This document shows, piece by piece, positions 24,713-32,146 of a stretch of 37,456 nucleotides of DNA. The DNA is from Gammaproteobacteria bacterium (GTDB lineage Bacteria > Pseudomonadota > Gammaproteobacteria > SZUA-229), in contig JARFRD010000158.1 of assembly GCA_029287435.1 (NCBI GenBank), positions 1 to 37,456 of the forward strand. Direction: 5' to 3'. The position numbers and the translations under genes are program-made. Below the pieces are notes generated by a model. The model made no database searches and was not told the origin of the DNA. It saw only the letters and a program-made list of their open reading frames with translations. Within the stretch, counting starts at the first letter, position 1. Every line of letters begins with the position of its first letter.

Positions 24713-26242
24713 TTATTCAGTAAGTTCTAAATCTTCTGCATCAGGCTCATTCTGCGAAGAACCGTTGAGCGTTACATCTCTGATTGGCAGCTCAATATGG
24801 ATGGTAGATCCGAGTTCAATATCGGATGTCACGGCCATATTACCCTGATGTTGTTCGGTCACAATATAATATGAAAAAGAGAGGCGTTGGCCAGCATCAA
24901 AATCTTCTGCTGCAGATTTACCGGTAAAAAATGGTTCAAACAGATGCATTTGCTCTTCAGCCGTAAGTCCAAGTCCATTGTGCGTGATTTTAATCCACAG
25001 ATTGTCATAACTTGCTGACAGGTTAATCTTGATTGCCGGTTCGAAGCCCTCAACTTCATTTTTCAGCGACAGTGCATGGCAGGCATGACGAAACAGGCTT
25101 AACAAAACCTGCTGTAGTTCGGTGACATAACAGGGCACAAGGGGTAGATTTTTTTCGAACTTGCGTTCAAGTTTAATCTGCTTAAATGGTAGCTTTTCCG
25201 AAACAGAAATGACTTCATTGGCGAGTCTGATACTGTTTTCCATTACCTCAACAATGTTGGCCGTTTGTTTTTTACCTGTCCGGCTTCGGGAGAACGCTAG
25301 CAAATTACTGATAATGGTTGAGACCTGTTCGCCCTTGGCAGACATATCGGTGATTATTGTGTTCAGCTTTTGCGCTTCATCACTACCAGAGGCCTGTTCT
25401 GGATCAACGACACTGCTGTTATTAATAATCCGCTGAAAGCGTTGTAAATCCATCATCAACCCCTGCAGCGGCAGGTTAATATCGTGAGCCATGGTCGAAG
25501 CCAACTCACCCATAAATGATAATTTATCATTGTGAATCAACATATTTTCAGCAGCGGTTTGCTTCGTCACGTCATCGACAAGGATAACAACACCCGCATC
25601 AGGCTCCTGTAACGGGTAAATGGTAATCTCGTAATAATAGAGACTGCGCAGGCTTTGCTTGAGATGAATTATTTCATTACGTACCATCGATTGCTGAACA
25701 TGTTCAGGAAGAACGGTCGACTGCGGATAAGCTTCCCAAAGCGTTTTACCCAGTGCCTCTTCTGATGAGATTTCTGAAACCTCTTCGACCTTCTTGTTCC
25801 AGTGGGTGATGATGCCGTTTTTATCCAGGCCCACCAGCATCAACGGCATCGAGGTTAAAATATCCTTGATATACGATTCGGAAGAACGTAGCTGATCGGC
25901 AGTAATCTTGTGCTGTGAGACTTCGTTTTCCAACAGTCGATTACTCTCCAGCAAAAGCTTATTGGACTCATCCAGAGTTGCCGTTCGCTCCTTTACTCGA
26001 ATCTCCAGTTCATTTCTGATAGCTGTTAACTCGCGGTTTGCCCGGTAAGCCCTGCGACGCGCTATAAACAGGTAGACGGTCACTATCAATAACAGAACCA
26101 GCAAAATGCCGCCGACGGTATTCGCCAGGTGCTGCCAGTTTCGTACACCGTTTTCATCTTTGAAAAGGTCATTGTCAAATGTATACGCCAGAGCAGGTGA
26201 ACTCAGCATGGCCATAATTGACAGCAAAATCGTGTTTTTCAT
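24713..26242 (-). CDS. PAS-containing histidine kinase-like protein with degenerate ATP site
   Basis: A 509-residue membrane sensor: signal peptide (1-19), short periplasmic segment, membrane helix (43-61), coiled coil (64-120), PAS domain (about 123-230) and a HisKA-like helix with His253 (STMAHDINLPLQGLM). The HATPase region is recognisable (LFEPFFTGK, 435-442) but key residues differ. In the N box the conserved Asn is His386 (LFRHACHA). In the G1 box DNGxG reads HNGLG (His421). The G2 box GxGLGL reads GQRLSF (451-456). It may no longer bind ATP and may act as a signalling scaffold. It converges on the membrane LuxR gene. Confidence 0.88.
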   Translation of the reverse strand: MKNTILLSIMAMLSSPALAYTFDNDLFKDENGVRNWQHLANTVGGILLVLLLIVTVYLFIARRRAYRANRELTAIRNELEIRVKERTATLDESNKLLLESNRLLENEVSQHKITADQLRSSESYIKDILTSMPLMLVGLDKNGIITHWNKKVEEVSEISSEEALGKTLWEAYPQSTVLPEHVQQSMVRNEIIHLKQSLRSLYYYEITIYPLQEPDAGVVILVDDVTKQTAAENMLIHNDKLSFMGELASTMAHDINLPLQGLMMDLQRFQRIINNSSVVDPEQASGSDEAQKLNTIITDMSAKGEQVSTIISNLLAFSRSRTGKKQTANIVEVMENSIRLANEVISVSEKLPFKQIKLERKFEKNLPLVPCYVTELQQVLLSLFRHACHALSLKNEVEGFEPAIKINLSASYDNLWIKITHNGLGLTAEEQMHLFEPFFTGKSAAEDFDAGQRLSFSYYIVTEQHQGNMAVTSDIELGSTIHIELPIRDVTLNGSSQNEPDAEDLELTE

Positions 26243-26505
26243 AATTAAAATATCACCATAAAAAGTGATGCAAATCTACATTATGACCTGCACAAAGCGA
26301 ATTAGTTACATGGGAATTGCAATATTGGTTACTTTGAAGATGTATTTATCGTGACGAAACTAACGAATCGATACTTTTAACCGATAGCATGTATGCAGAC
26401 GAAGTGATTCAGTCGAAAATAAGAACTATTCTCAATAACGTCTAGCTCATTTTTATTGCCGACCCAAAGAAGGTATTCATCAGTCTGTAAGAATATCATT
26501 TATTG

Positions 26506-26817
26506 GTGTCAGATAATTTAACAGTAGTATTGCTTTATTTCATTCATATGAAACATAACTTTATGAATATGATGGCCGACAGCGGTCAGGTTATGTTACA
26601 TGTCTCAAACGGGGATGAGTTTTATATCTGGGCATACATGCGTGCTATTTCCCAGTCTGGCTCTAATGCAACCAGTGCTGATGCCTTCAACACTGGCATC
26701 ATGAATTTTCGGGGTACACTGGATCTGATTCCATCAGCATCTGCAGTGCCTCTACCCGCCGGTATATGGTTGTTTTGCTCCGGTCTTATCGGGGTTGCCA
26801 GAAGAAAGAAATCTTAG
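26506..26817 (+). pseudogene. C-terminal remnant of a PEP-CTERM-type exported protein
   Basis: The last about 25 residues form a PEP-CTERM/exosortase sorting signal: VPLPAGIWLFCSGLIGVARR followed by a basic tail. The preceding DAFNTGIMNFRGTLDL resembles the end of the usual beta-rich domain of such proteins. The frame opens with TTG/GTG codons just after a stop at 26488 and has no signal peptide, which these proteins need. Hence the gene looks truncated at its 5' end. A real short gene from the GTG at 26506 or the ATG at 26548 is less likely. No exosortase gene is in the window. Confidence 0.6.
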
Positions 26818-26840
26818 GTGCATAAAAGATAAGTATATTA

Positions 26841-26862
26841 GGCTCCTTTGGGAGCCGTTTTT
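26841..26862 (+). terminator. intrinsic terminator after the PEP-CTERM remnant
   Basis: A 6-bp stem GGCTCC/GGAGCC (26841-26846, 26851-26856), loop TTTG, then G and five T. Its survival supports a once-functional gene upstream. Confidence 0.82.
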
Positions 26863-26988
26863 ATTTGTGCTGACCGTCCACTATTGGCCGATATAGGACA
26901 TTGAAGTGGTATTTCAATACGGATATTATTTGTTCATCTGAGATAAAAAACTTTACTATAACAACTTAACTATCCATGTGAGGATATT

Positions 26989-27402
26989 ATGGGTGATATG
27001 CAGGAGAATAGATCTGTACCACGCATCGACTGTTATTCGCGCTCCATGTCAGATGAGAGTATTGAGTGCGGTATGGTGGTCGACATAAGTGAAACGGGAG
27101 CTGGACTGACGATACCAAAAGACACACCTTTATTTAAGGATATGGATACTGAGCGGGAAGCAAGTAGTTATGGTTGTCTCCATTTAAATATTTTCCATCC
27201 AGATTTTGCTGAGGAAAATAGTTTAGATATTAACGCCGATATAGCCTGGTTAGATTATGAATACTCGAAGGATCGTTTGAAGCTTGGTGTTCATTTTTCT
27301 GAAATGGATGATACCAAGTCAGGCTATGTGAAAAAATTTATCGACTGGATGCAGAAGAAACAGAATATTTTTTTACGTTGTGAACTAAAGAAATGCTCAT
27401 AA
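26989..27402 (+). CDS. PilZ-domain protein (probable c-di-GMP receptor)
   Basis: A 137-residue single-domain protein. The two PilZ signatures are present: RxxxR as RSVPR (residues 8-12) and DxSxxG as DISETGAG (about 32-39), and the strand LKLGVHFSEMD closes the barrel. This indicates binding of cyclic di-GMP in the cytoplasm. The ATG has a ribosome site (GAGG, 26979-26982). It is monocistronic, with no output domain, so it would act by protein contact. The target is unknown; surface adhesion, motility or exopolysaccharide are the usual ones. Confidence 0.85.
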   Translation: MGDMQENRSVPRIDCYSRSMSDESIECGMVVDISETGAGLTIPKDTPLFKDMDTEREASSYGCLHLNIFHPDFAEENSLDINADIAWLDYEYSKDRLKLGVHFSEMDDTKSGYVKKFIDWMQKKQNIFLRCELKKCS

Positions 27403-27470
27403 CAGGAAGAAGCTATTGGTAGTGTAAAGCTACCTTGAAACCATATATCAACGAGTCTGTCTCTTTAATA

Positions 27471-27974
27471 TTAATGTTCGCTGAGTATGCGTTCTCGAGT
27501 CCCGGTGTACTCATCTTTTGTAATAACACCCTTGCTATATAAATCCTCAAGCTCTTTCAGTCTTTGTTCTGTGTCGCCGACTGGTTTCACAGTCGGAGCT
27601 ACGATTGATTTATCCTTATCCTGTGTGTCCGTTGTTGTCGATAAAGATTTTACTGTTTCATTACATTCGAGTTCGGCGTGGATAGGATTACTCAAGATGT
27701 AATCATTAACCTGCAGTGTAAAATCATTGCAGCCATCCAGTTTAACTGTAAGTACACCATGTGCCTGGTACATAGCATCCTTCCAGCTGGCAGGAAAAGC
27801 TTTGTAAAGTTTGTAGCGTAGCGGTGTTACCCCCAGTTTCTTGCCGTCTGCGTATACTTCCGCGCCACTCGGGTTTGATGTCACATTTGCCGGTTTTTGC
27901 TGTTTTGCCGAGGAAGCCGCGCATCCATACAACAATATACTTACACTCAGAATCATGCCTGCAGCTTTAATCAT
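27471..27974 (-). CDS. lipoprotein with PEGA and SHOCT domains
   Basis: A 167-residue lipoprotein: signal with the acylated Cys at residue 18 (LLYGC), a PEGA domain (NVTSNPSGAEVYADGKKLGVTP, about residues 30-51, with following strands) and a C-terminal SHOCT motif (EQRLKELEDLYSKGVITKDEY). PEGA domains are common on surface proteins; SHOCT is a short oligomerisation element. Two cysteines (in DGCNDF and LECNET) could form a disulfide. It is monocistronic, and the function is unknown. The palindrome at 28038-28067 insulates it from the hydrogenase operon upstream. Confidence 0.82.
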   Translation of the reverse strand: MIKAAGMILSVSILLYGCAASSAKQQKPANVTSNPSGAEVYADGKKLGVTPLRYKLYKAFPASWKDAMYQAHGVLTVKLDGCNDFTLQVNDYILSNPIHAELECNETVKSLSTTTDTQDKDKSIVAPTVKPVGDTEQRLKELEDLYSKGVITKDEYTGTRERILSEH

Positions 27975-28037
27975 AGTTTCCTCTTAATACCAGGTTTTCA
28001 TTATCGTTCAGGTGTAAAACTGGGGACAATATACCTG

Positions 28038-28067
28038 TTAAAAGCCCCTCAAGTGAGGGGCTTTTAA
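28038..28067. terminator. bidirectional intrinsic terminator
   Basis: A perfect 14-bp inverted repeat (28038-28051 and 28054-28067) with a 2-base loop, containing AGCCCCTCA/TGAGGGGCT, with an A tract on one side and a T tract on the other. Reading leftward it is the second terminator after the hydrogenase operon. Confidence 0.9.
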
Positions 28068-28164
28068 TTTCAGTTGTACAGTCCGCTTCTAGCCGAAATC
28101 AGACATCTATTCATTGAATAGTAATAACAGTATTTATCGCGTAATTTTTGTCATCAGCGTGAAT

Positions 28165-28199
28165 AAAAAAAACCGGAATAAAGTATATCCCGGTTTTTT
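28165..28199 (-). terminator. intrinsic terminator of the hydrogenase structural operon
   Basis: On the minus strand an 8-bp stem CCGGGATA/TATTCCGG (one G-T pair) with a 5-base loop, flanked by A and T tracts. It lies 41 bases after the stop of the small exported protein gene. Together with the palindrome at 28038 it makes a tandem stop. Confidence 0.85.
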
Positions 28200-28239
28200 A
28201 TATCGCATTTGTGTTTGCACTTGTGTGCGAACAAGTAGG

Positions 28240-28431
28240 TCAATGCTTCAGTATCACGCCTATTGCAATTGCTACAACAACGGTGAGTACAATGAGCAGG
28301 TGTTCGCCGTGTATTGCTGCGTGAAAACTGTTCGCAACTTCGTGCCCGGGGTGTGCCAAGGCAGCCGAACTTGCCACACTTGATAGTGTTGTTGCGGATA
28401 ATAAGCGGATAAATAGTTTCTTTATGTGCAT
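28240..28431 (-). CDS. small exported histidine-rich membrane peptide of the hydrogenase operon
   Basis: A 63-residue protein, the last gene of the hydrogenase operon, 18 bases after the large-subunit gene. It has a signal peptide (1-26, cleavage ALA-HPGH). The mature chain of about 37 residues would begin HPGHE, then FHAAIHGEHLL (His37, 41, 44), then one membrane helix (about 45-61) ending in Lys-His. The HPGH start and HxEHLL are reminiscent of HupE/UreJ nickel permeases, but the protein is far too short to be one. I infer a metal- or haem-related accessory role; no function is established. Confidence 0.72.
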   Translation of the reverse strand: MHIKKLFIRLLSATTLSSVASSAALAHPGHEVANSFHAAIHGEHLLIVLTVVVAIAIGVILKH

Positions 28432-28449
28432 TATGTAGCTCCAGAATAA

Positions 28450-30171
28450 TCAGCGTACTTTAACCGTTGTCAGTTCCTTGCCGTCAGGATCTGTCATATG
28501 AACAGCACAGGCAATACATGGATCGAAGCTGTGAATGGTACGCAGGACTTCTATGGGTTGTTCAGGATCGTGCATCGTGTGATTGTCTTCGAGAGCAGCT
28601 TCATAGGCACCTGGCTGGCCATTTGCATCACGCGGACCGGCGTTCCAGGTGCTCGGGACCACAGCCTGGTAGTTTTTAATGCGCTCGTCCTCGATAACAA
28701 TCCAGTGAGCCAGGCCGCCACGAGGTGCTTCCATGAAGCCAACACCCTGTGCCTGTTTCGGCCATGAAGAAGGTTCCCAAAGTACTTCGTTAAAGGTGCG
28801 GGTATCTCCGGCCTTGATATTGGCCACGAGGTCATCGTACCAGCCTTGCATGGCATCGGCGAAAATCTTGGTTTCCAGTGTACGAGCAGCAGTGCGACCC
28901 AAAGTAGAGAACAGGGCTTCGACAGGCACATCCAGTTTATTCAGTGTCATGCCAACCAGATCCTTGGTCTGGTCATGGCCGGATGCATACAGCATCAGTA
29001 CACGTGCCAGCGGGCCAACTTCCATGGCGTTGCCTTTCCAGCGCGGTGACTTCAGCCATGAGTAGGACTGATCAACATCGAGGTGGTCGTAGGGCGGAGT
29101 AGGGCCAGTGTAATTCAGCTTGGTTTCGCCATCATAGGGATGCAGGCCTGTAGTTTTGCCACCGTCGTAGTCGTACCAGGAATGTGCGACGTATTCCTGG
29201 ATCTCGCTGCTATCATGCATGTTGACCTCATGAATCGTGCTCAGGTCGCGATTCAGAATGGCACCGCCAGGAATCAGGTAACCCGTCGGGTCTTCCATCC
29301 CATTGGAAGGAAAGTCGCCATAGGTCAGGAAGTTGCCCAGACCTTCACCACGGCTGCCCCAGTCCTTGTAGAAACTGGCGATCGCCAGGGTGTCAGGAAT
29401 ATAAACCTGTTCTACAAAGGTATTCATCTGGTTGATGATGTCCTGCACCTGGGCAAGACGCTTGGCGTTAATTGCTGAATCAGAATTCAGGTCAATCGGG
29501 CAGGGCACACCGCCAACAACGAAATTCGGGTGCGGATTTTTACCACCAAAAATAGTGTGCAAGCGGGCAACGTCACGCTGCCATGAGAGAGCTTCAAGAT
29601 AATGCGCCACAGCCATCAGGTTGGCTTCTGGTGGCAGTTTGTAAGCTGGATGGCCCCAGTATGCCTTGGCGAAGATGCCAAGCTGTCCGGCCTCGACAAA
29701 GTCTTTCAGCTTCTTCTTCATGTCGGCGAAGTAGCCGGGTGATGACTTTGGATAATTGCTCAGTGACTGTGCCAGTTCAGAGGTGGCTTTAGGATCAGCG
29801 CTGAGTGCAGAAACAACATCAACCCAGTCCAGCGCATGCAGGTGATAGAAGTGCATGACGTGGTCATGGATATACTGCGCGCCGTTCATCAGGTTGCGGA
29901 TCAGGTCAGCATTTTTCGGAACCTGGTAGTTCAGTGCATTTTCTACTGAACGGATAGAAGCCAAGCCATGCACCAACGTGCATACACCGCAGATACGCTG
30001 TGCAAATGCCCAGGCATCACGCGGGTCGCGGCCCTTCAGAATGGTTTCGATACCGCGAACCATGGTGCCAGAAGAATAGGCACTTGCGATCTTGTCGCCT
30101 TCCATTTGGGCTTCGATGCGCAGATGTCCCTCGATTCGGGTAATCGGGTCAACGACAATTCTGTCACTCAT
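28450..30171 (-). CDS. hynL: [NiFe]-hydrogenase large subunit (Isp-type, group 1e-like)
   Basis: This 573-residue catalytic subunit carries the NiFe(CN)2CO centre that splits H2. The nickel ligands are Cys61 and Cys64 (RICGVCTLVHG) and Cys552 and Cys555 (DPCIACAVH). After His558 a 15-residue tail remains; this would be removed by the maturation protease encoded at the start of the same operon. The protein lacks its own signal and would be exported with the Tat-bearing small subunit. It is separated from the small-subunit gene by isp1 and isp2, the order known from Thiocapsa roseopersicina hynS-isp1-isp2-hynL, which identifies the type. Confidence 0.96.
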   Translation of the reverse strand: MSDRIVVDPITRIEGHLRIEAQMEGDKIASAYSSGTMVRGIETILKGRDPRDAWAFAQRICGVCTLVHGLASIRSVENALNYQVPKNADLIRNLMNGAQYIHDHVMHFYHLHALDWVDVVSALSADPKATSELAQSLSNYPKSSPGYFADMKKKLKDFVEAGQLGIFAKAYWGHPAYKLPPEANLMAVAHYLEALSWQRDVARLHTIFGGKNPHPNFVVGGVPCPIDLNSDSAINAKRLAQVQDIINQMNTFVEQVYIPDTLAIASFYKDWGSRGEGLGNFLTYGDFPSNGMEDPTGYLIPGGAILNRDLSTIHEVNMHDSSEIQEYVAHSWYDYDGGKTTGLHPYDGETKLNYTGPTPPYDHLDVDQSYSWLKSPRWKGNAMEVGPLARVLMLYASGHDQTKDLVGMTLNKLDVPVEALFSTLGRTAARTLETKIFADAMQGWYDDLVANIKAGDTRTFNEVLWEPSSWPKQAQGVGFMEAPRGGLAHWIVIEDERIKNYQAVVPSTWNAGPRDANGQPGAYEAALEDNHTMHDPEQPIEVLRTIHSFDPCIACAVHMTDPDGKELTTVKVR

Positions 30172-30210
30172 GTTAAATCCTCAAATCGTTATATTTATTA
30201 GTTTACCCGG

Positions 30211-31467
30211 TTAGTCAGCCAGGTGTTCTGCCAGGGTTTCAGTCAGACTCAGCAGCGGTATCTCCATGTGATATTCCTCAAGTCCGTCCTCGAGATGAAT
30301 ACGGCAGTTTGAGCAGGCGCTGACAATAGCATCCGGCTTGATCTCATCCAGCTGGTCTTTCTTGCGCTGGAAAACTTTCAGCCTGATTTCATTAGCGCGT
30401 TCATTGGAGCTGACACCGCCACCGGCACCACAGCACCAGTTCATCTTGCCGGCATCGGGCATTTCCACGAAATCATCCGCAATCATGTTGAGCAGGTTGC
30501 GAGGTTCATCAATAACACCACCGCGACGCGAGATCTGGCATGGATCGTGATAAGTGAGACGCTGGCTTTCTTTACCGGTGGTTTTCAGTCGGCCATCCTT
30601 GCGGAATTCATCCAGAACTTCGAGTATGTGCCTGACCTTGAAGTCAAAAGGCTTACCGACCAGGTTGGGTCCATCCCAGCGAATAGCCATGTAGGCATGG
30701 CCGCATTCAGGGCTGATCACGGTTTTAACTTTCAGTTTCTCTGCAGCATCGACAATCCGTTGAACCAGTTCGGCAGCAATGTCGGATACGCCAATCTGGA
30801 TGCCGCTGTTGGTAGCTTCGAAGGCTTCACTCGAGATAGTCCAGGTGACACCGGCCTTGTCGAATATTTTCGCAACAGCTTCAATGAACTCGGGAAAGTT
30901 CATGATTTCCATCGACGATAACAGCAGCATGTAGTCGGCACCCACAACATCCACTGGAATGGTCATGCCCGTGTCATTTTCCACGTGTTTAATCTGTGCC
31001 TGTAGTGCAGGAAATTTGACACCCATGGGGCTGCCTATGGTAACAGCACGTTTTGTGGCGCCGATAAGGCCGTCAGGTGCATGACCAGCAGCGGCCATGC
31101 CTTCGCGTGTTTTACGAATCATCGCAGCAATATCATTGCCCACAGGGCAGACCATGGAGCAGCGTCCACAAAGGGTGCAACTGTCATACACCAGGGTTTC
31201 CCAATCTGCGAGTAGTTCGTCGGTGACGGGTTTGGTCAGGCCGAACAATTTACCGATACGACCAAACAGTGTGTATTCAGATTTCCAGATCCTGCGAAGC
31301 GGTTCGGTCTTGTTGATCGGTGTTCGTTCAGGGCCCCCTGTTTCTGTATAGAAAAGACAGGCATCAGCACACATGCCGCAATGCACGCAGCTGCTGAAAA
31401 ACGCGGCGACAGATGAGTCAACCTGTTCCTTCAGTGCATTGATACCTTTTTCTAAAGATGCGCTCAT
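30211..31467 (-). CDS. isp2: Isp2, HdrCB-like iron-sulfur protein
   Basis: A 418-residue cytoplasmic electron carrier. Two [4Fe-4S] sites are present (Cys27/30/33/37 and Cys97/100/103/107), as in HdrC and GlpC. One CCG domain follows, with Cys310, CCG at 345-347 and Cys385/388; HdrB proteins usually have two, and the first domain here has no cysteines. Isp2 is thought to pair with Isp1 to move electrons between the hydrogenase and the quinone pool or a thiol/disulfide acceptor. Its start overlaps the isp1 stop by 4 bases; hynL follows after 39 bases. Confidence 0.93.
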   Translation of the reverse strand: MSASLEKGINALKEQVDSSVAAFFSSCVHCGMCADACLFYTETGGPERTPINKTEPLRRIWKSEYTLFGRIGKLFGLTKPVTDELLADWETLVYDSCTLCGRCSMVCPVGNDIAAMIRKTREGMAAAGHAPDGLIGATKRAVTIGSPMGVKFPALQAQIKHVENDTGMTIPVDVVGADYMLLLSSMEIMNFPEFIEAVAKIFDKAGVTWTISSEAFEATNSGIQIGVSDIAAELVQRIVDAAEKLKVKTVISPECGHAYMAIRWDGPNLVGKPFDFKVRHILEVLDEFRKDGRLKTTGKESQRLTYHDPCQISRRGGVIDEPRNLLNMIADDFVEMPDAGKMNWCCGAGGGVSSNERANEIRLKVFQRKKDQLDEIKPDAIVSACSNCRIHLEDGLEEYHMEIPLLSLTETLAEHLAD

Positions 31468-32123
31468 GACTCTACCCCCCGGTAACCTGATATGGCACCG
31501 TTATACCAACGTGCCATGAATAACGTGAATGCGTGCATTAACTTGGTGAAAGGGAACACAATCATTAGTATTTCCACGCTTAGAATATGAATGCCCAGCA
31601 GTGTTGGTGCCGTAAAGCCGATACGATGGAACGCAATGTATCCAGTCACCAGCGGTGCAATGGTCACAAACCATACCAGCAGATCTTCAAAATTGGTCAG
31701 GTAGTGCAGTACCTTGTTACTAAACCGGTGAATCAGTATTGCAAGCAGGGAAATAATACTGATGACTGCAAAGGCATCGACGACGGGTGTTGGCAGTGCC
31801 GGCCAGCTGATACCGACAATATCCTTGATCAACAGGATATGGGGTGCGTACAGGAATATCGTGACGAAGAGTCCTATATGGAAGATGTACCCGGTGACGA
31901 TGGTAAACGTCGAACGCTTGAACGAGTCAGCTTGAGGTACTGATCGAGTCACAATCGTTCTGAGACCACTCGACATTTCAGAACCCTTGGCTTCGGCAAG
32001 ATTAGCTTTTCTGCCAAGCAGGATAATCTCGAAAATTCTTATCAGGACTCCGGCAACGAAGATGATAGTGGCAATCTGGAAACCGGGGCCACGCACCCAG
32101 TTCAGAAAATCAATTTCAGTCAT
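31464..32123 (-). CDS. isp1: Isp1, NarI-like cytochrome b subunit
   Basis: A 219-residue membrane protein with about five helices (roughly 16-36, 76-98, 117-133, 147-165, 176-200), of the nitrate reductase gamma subunit type. Candidate haem b ligands are His82, His95, His179 and His197. It would anchor the hydrogenase at the periplasmic side of the membrane and pass electrons inward to Isp2 or to quinone. The position between small-subunit gene (23 bases upstream) and isp2 (4-base overlap) is diagnostic of Isp-type hydrogenases. Confidence 0.92.
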   Translation of the reverse strand: MTEIDFLNWVRGPGFQIATIIFVAGVLIRIFEIILLGRKANLAEAKGSEMSSGLRTIVTRSVPQADSFKRSTFTIVTGYIFHIGLFVTIFLYAPHILLIKDIVGISWPALPTPVVDAFAVISIISLLAILIHRFSNKVLHYLTNFEDLLVWFVTIAPLVTGYIAFHRIGFTAPTLLGIHILSVEILMIVFPFTKLMHAFTLFMARWYNGAISGYRGVES

Positions 32124-32146
32124 AGTGTTCTCCTCATGTCGCCTGC

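Noticed and set aside
27417-27433. Hairpin GGTAG/CTACC after the PilZ gene
   Set aside because: The stem has only five pairs and no T tract follows, so I do not call a terminator.
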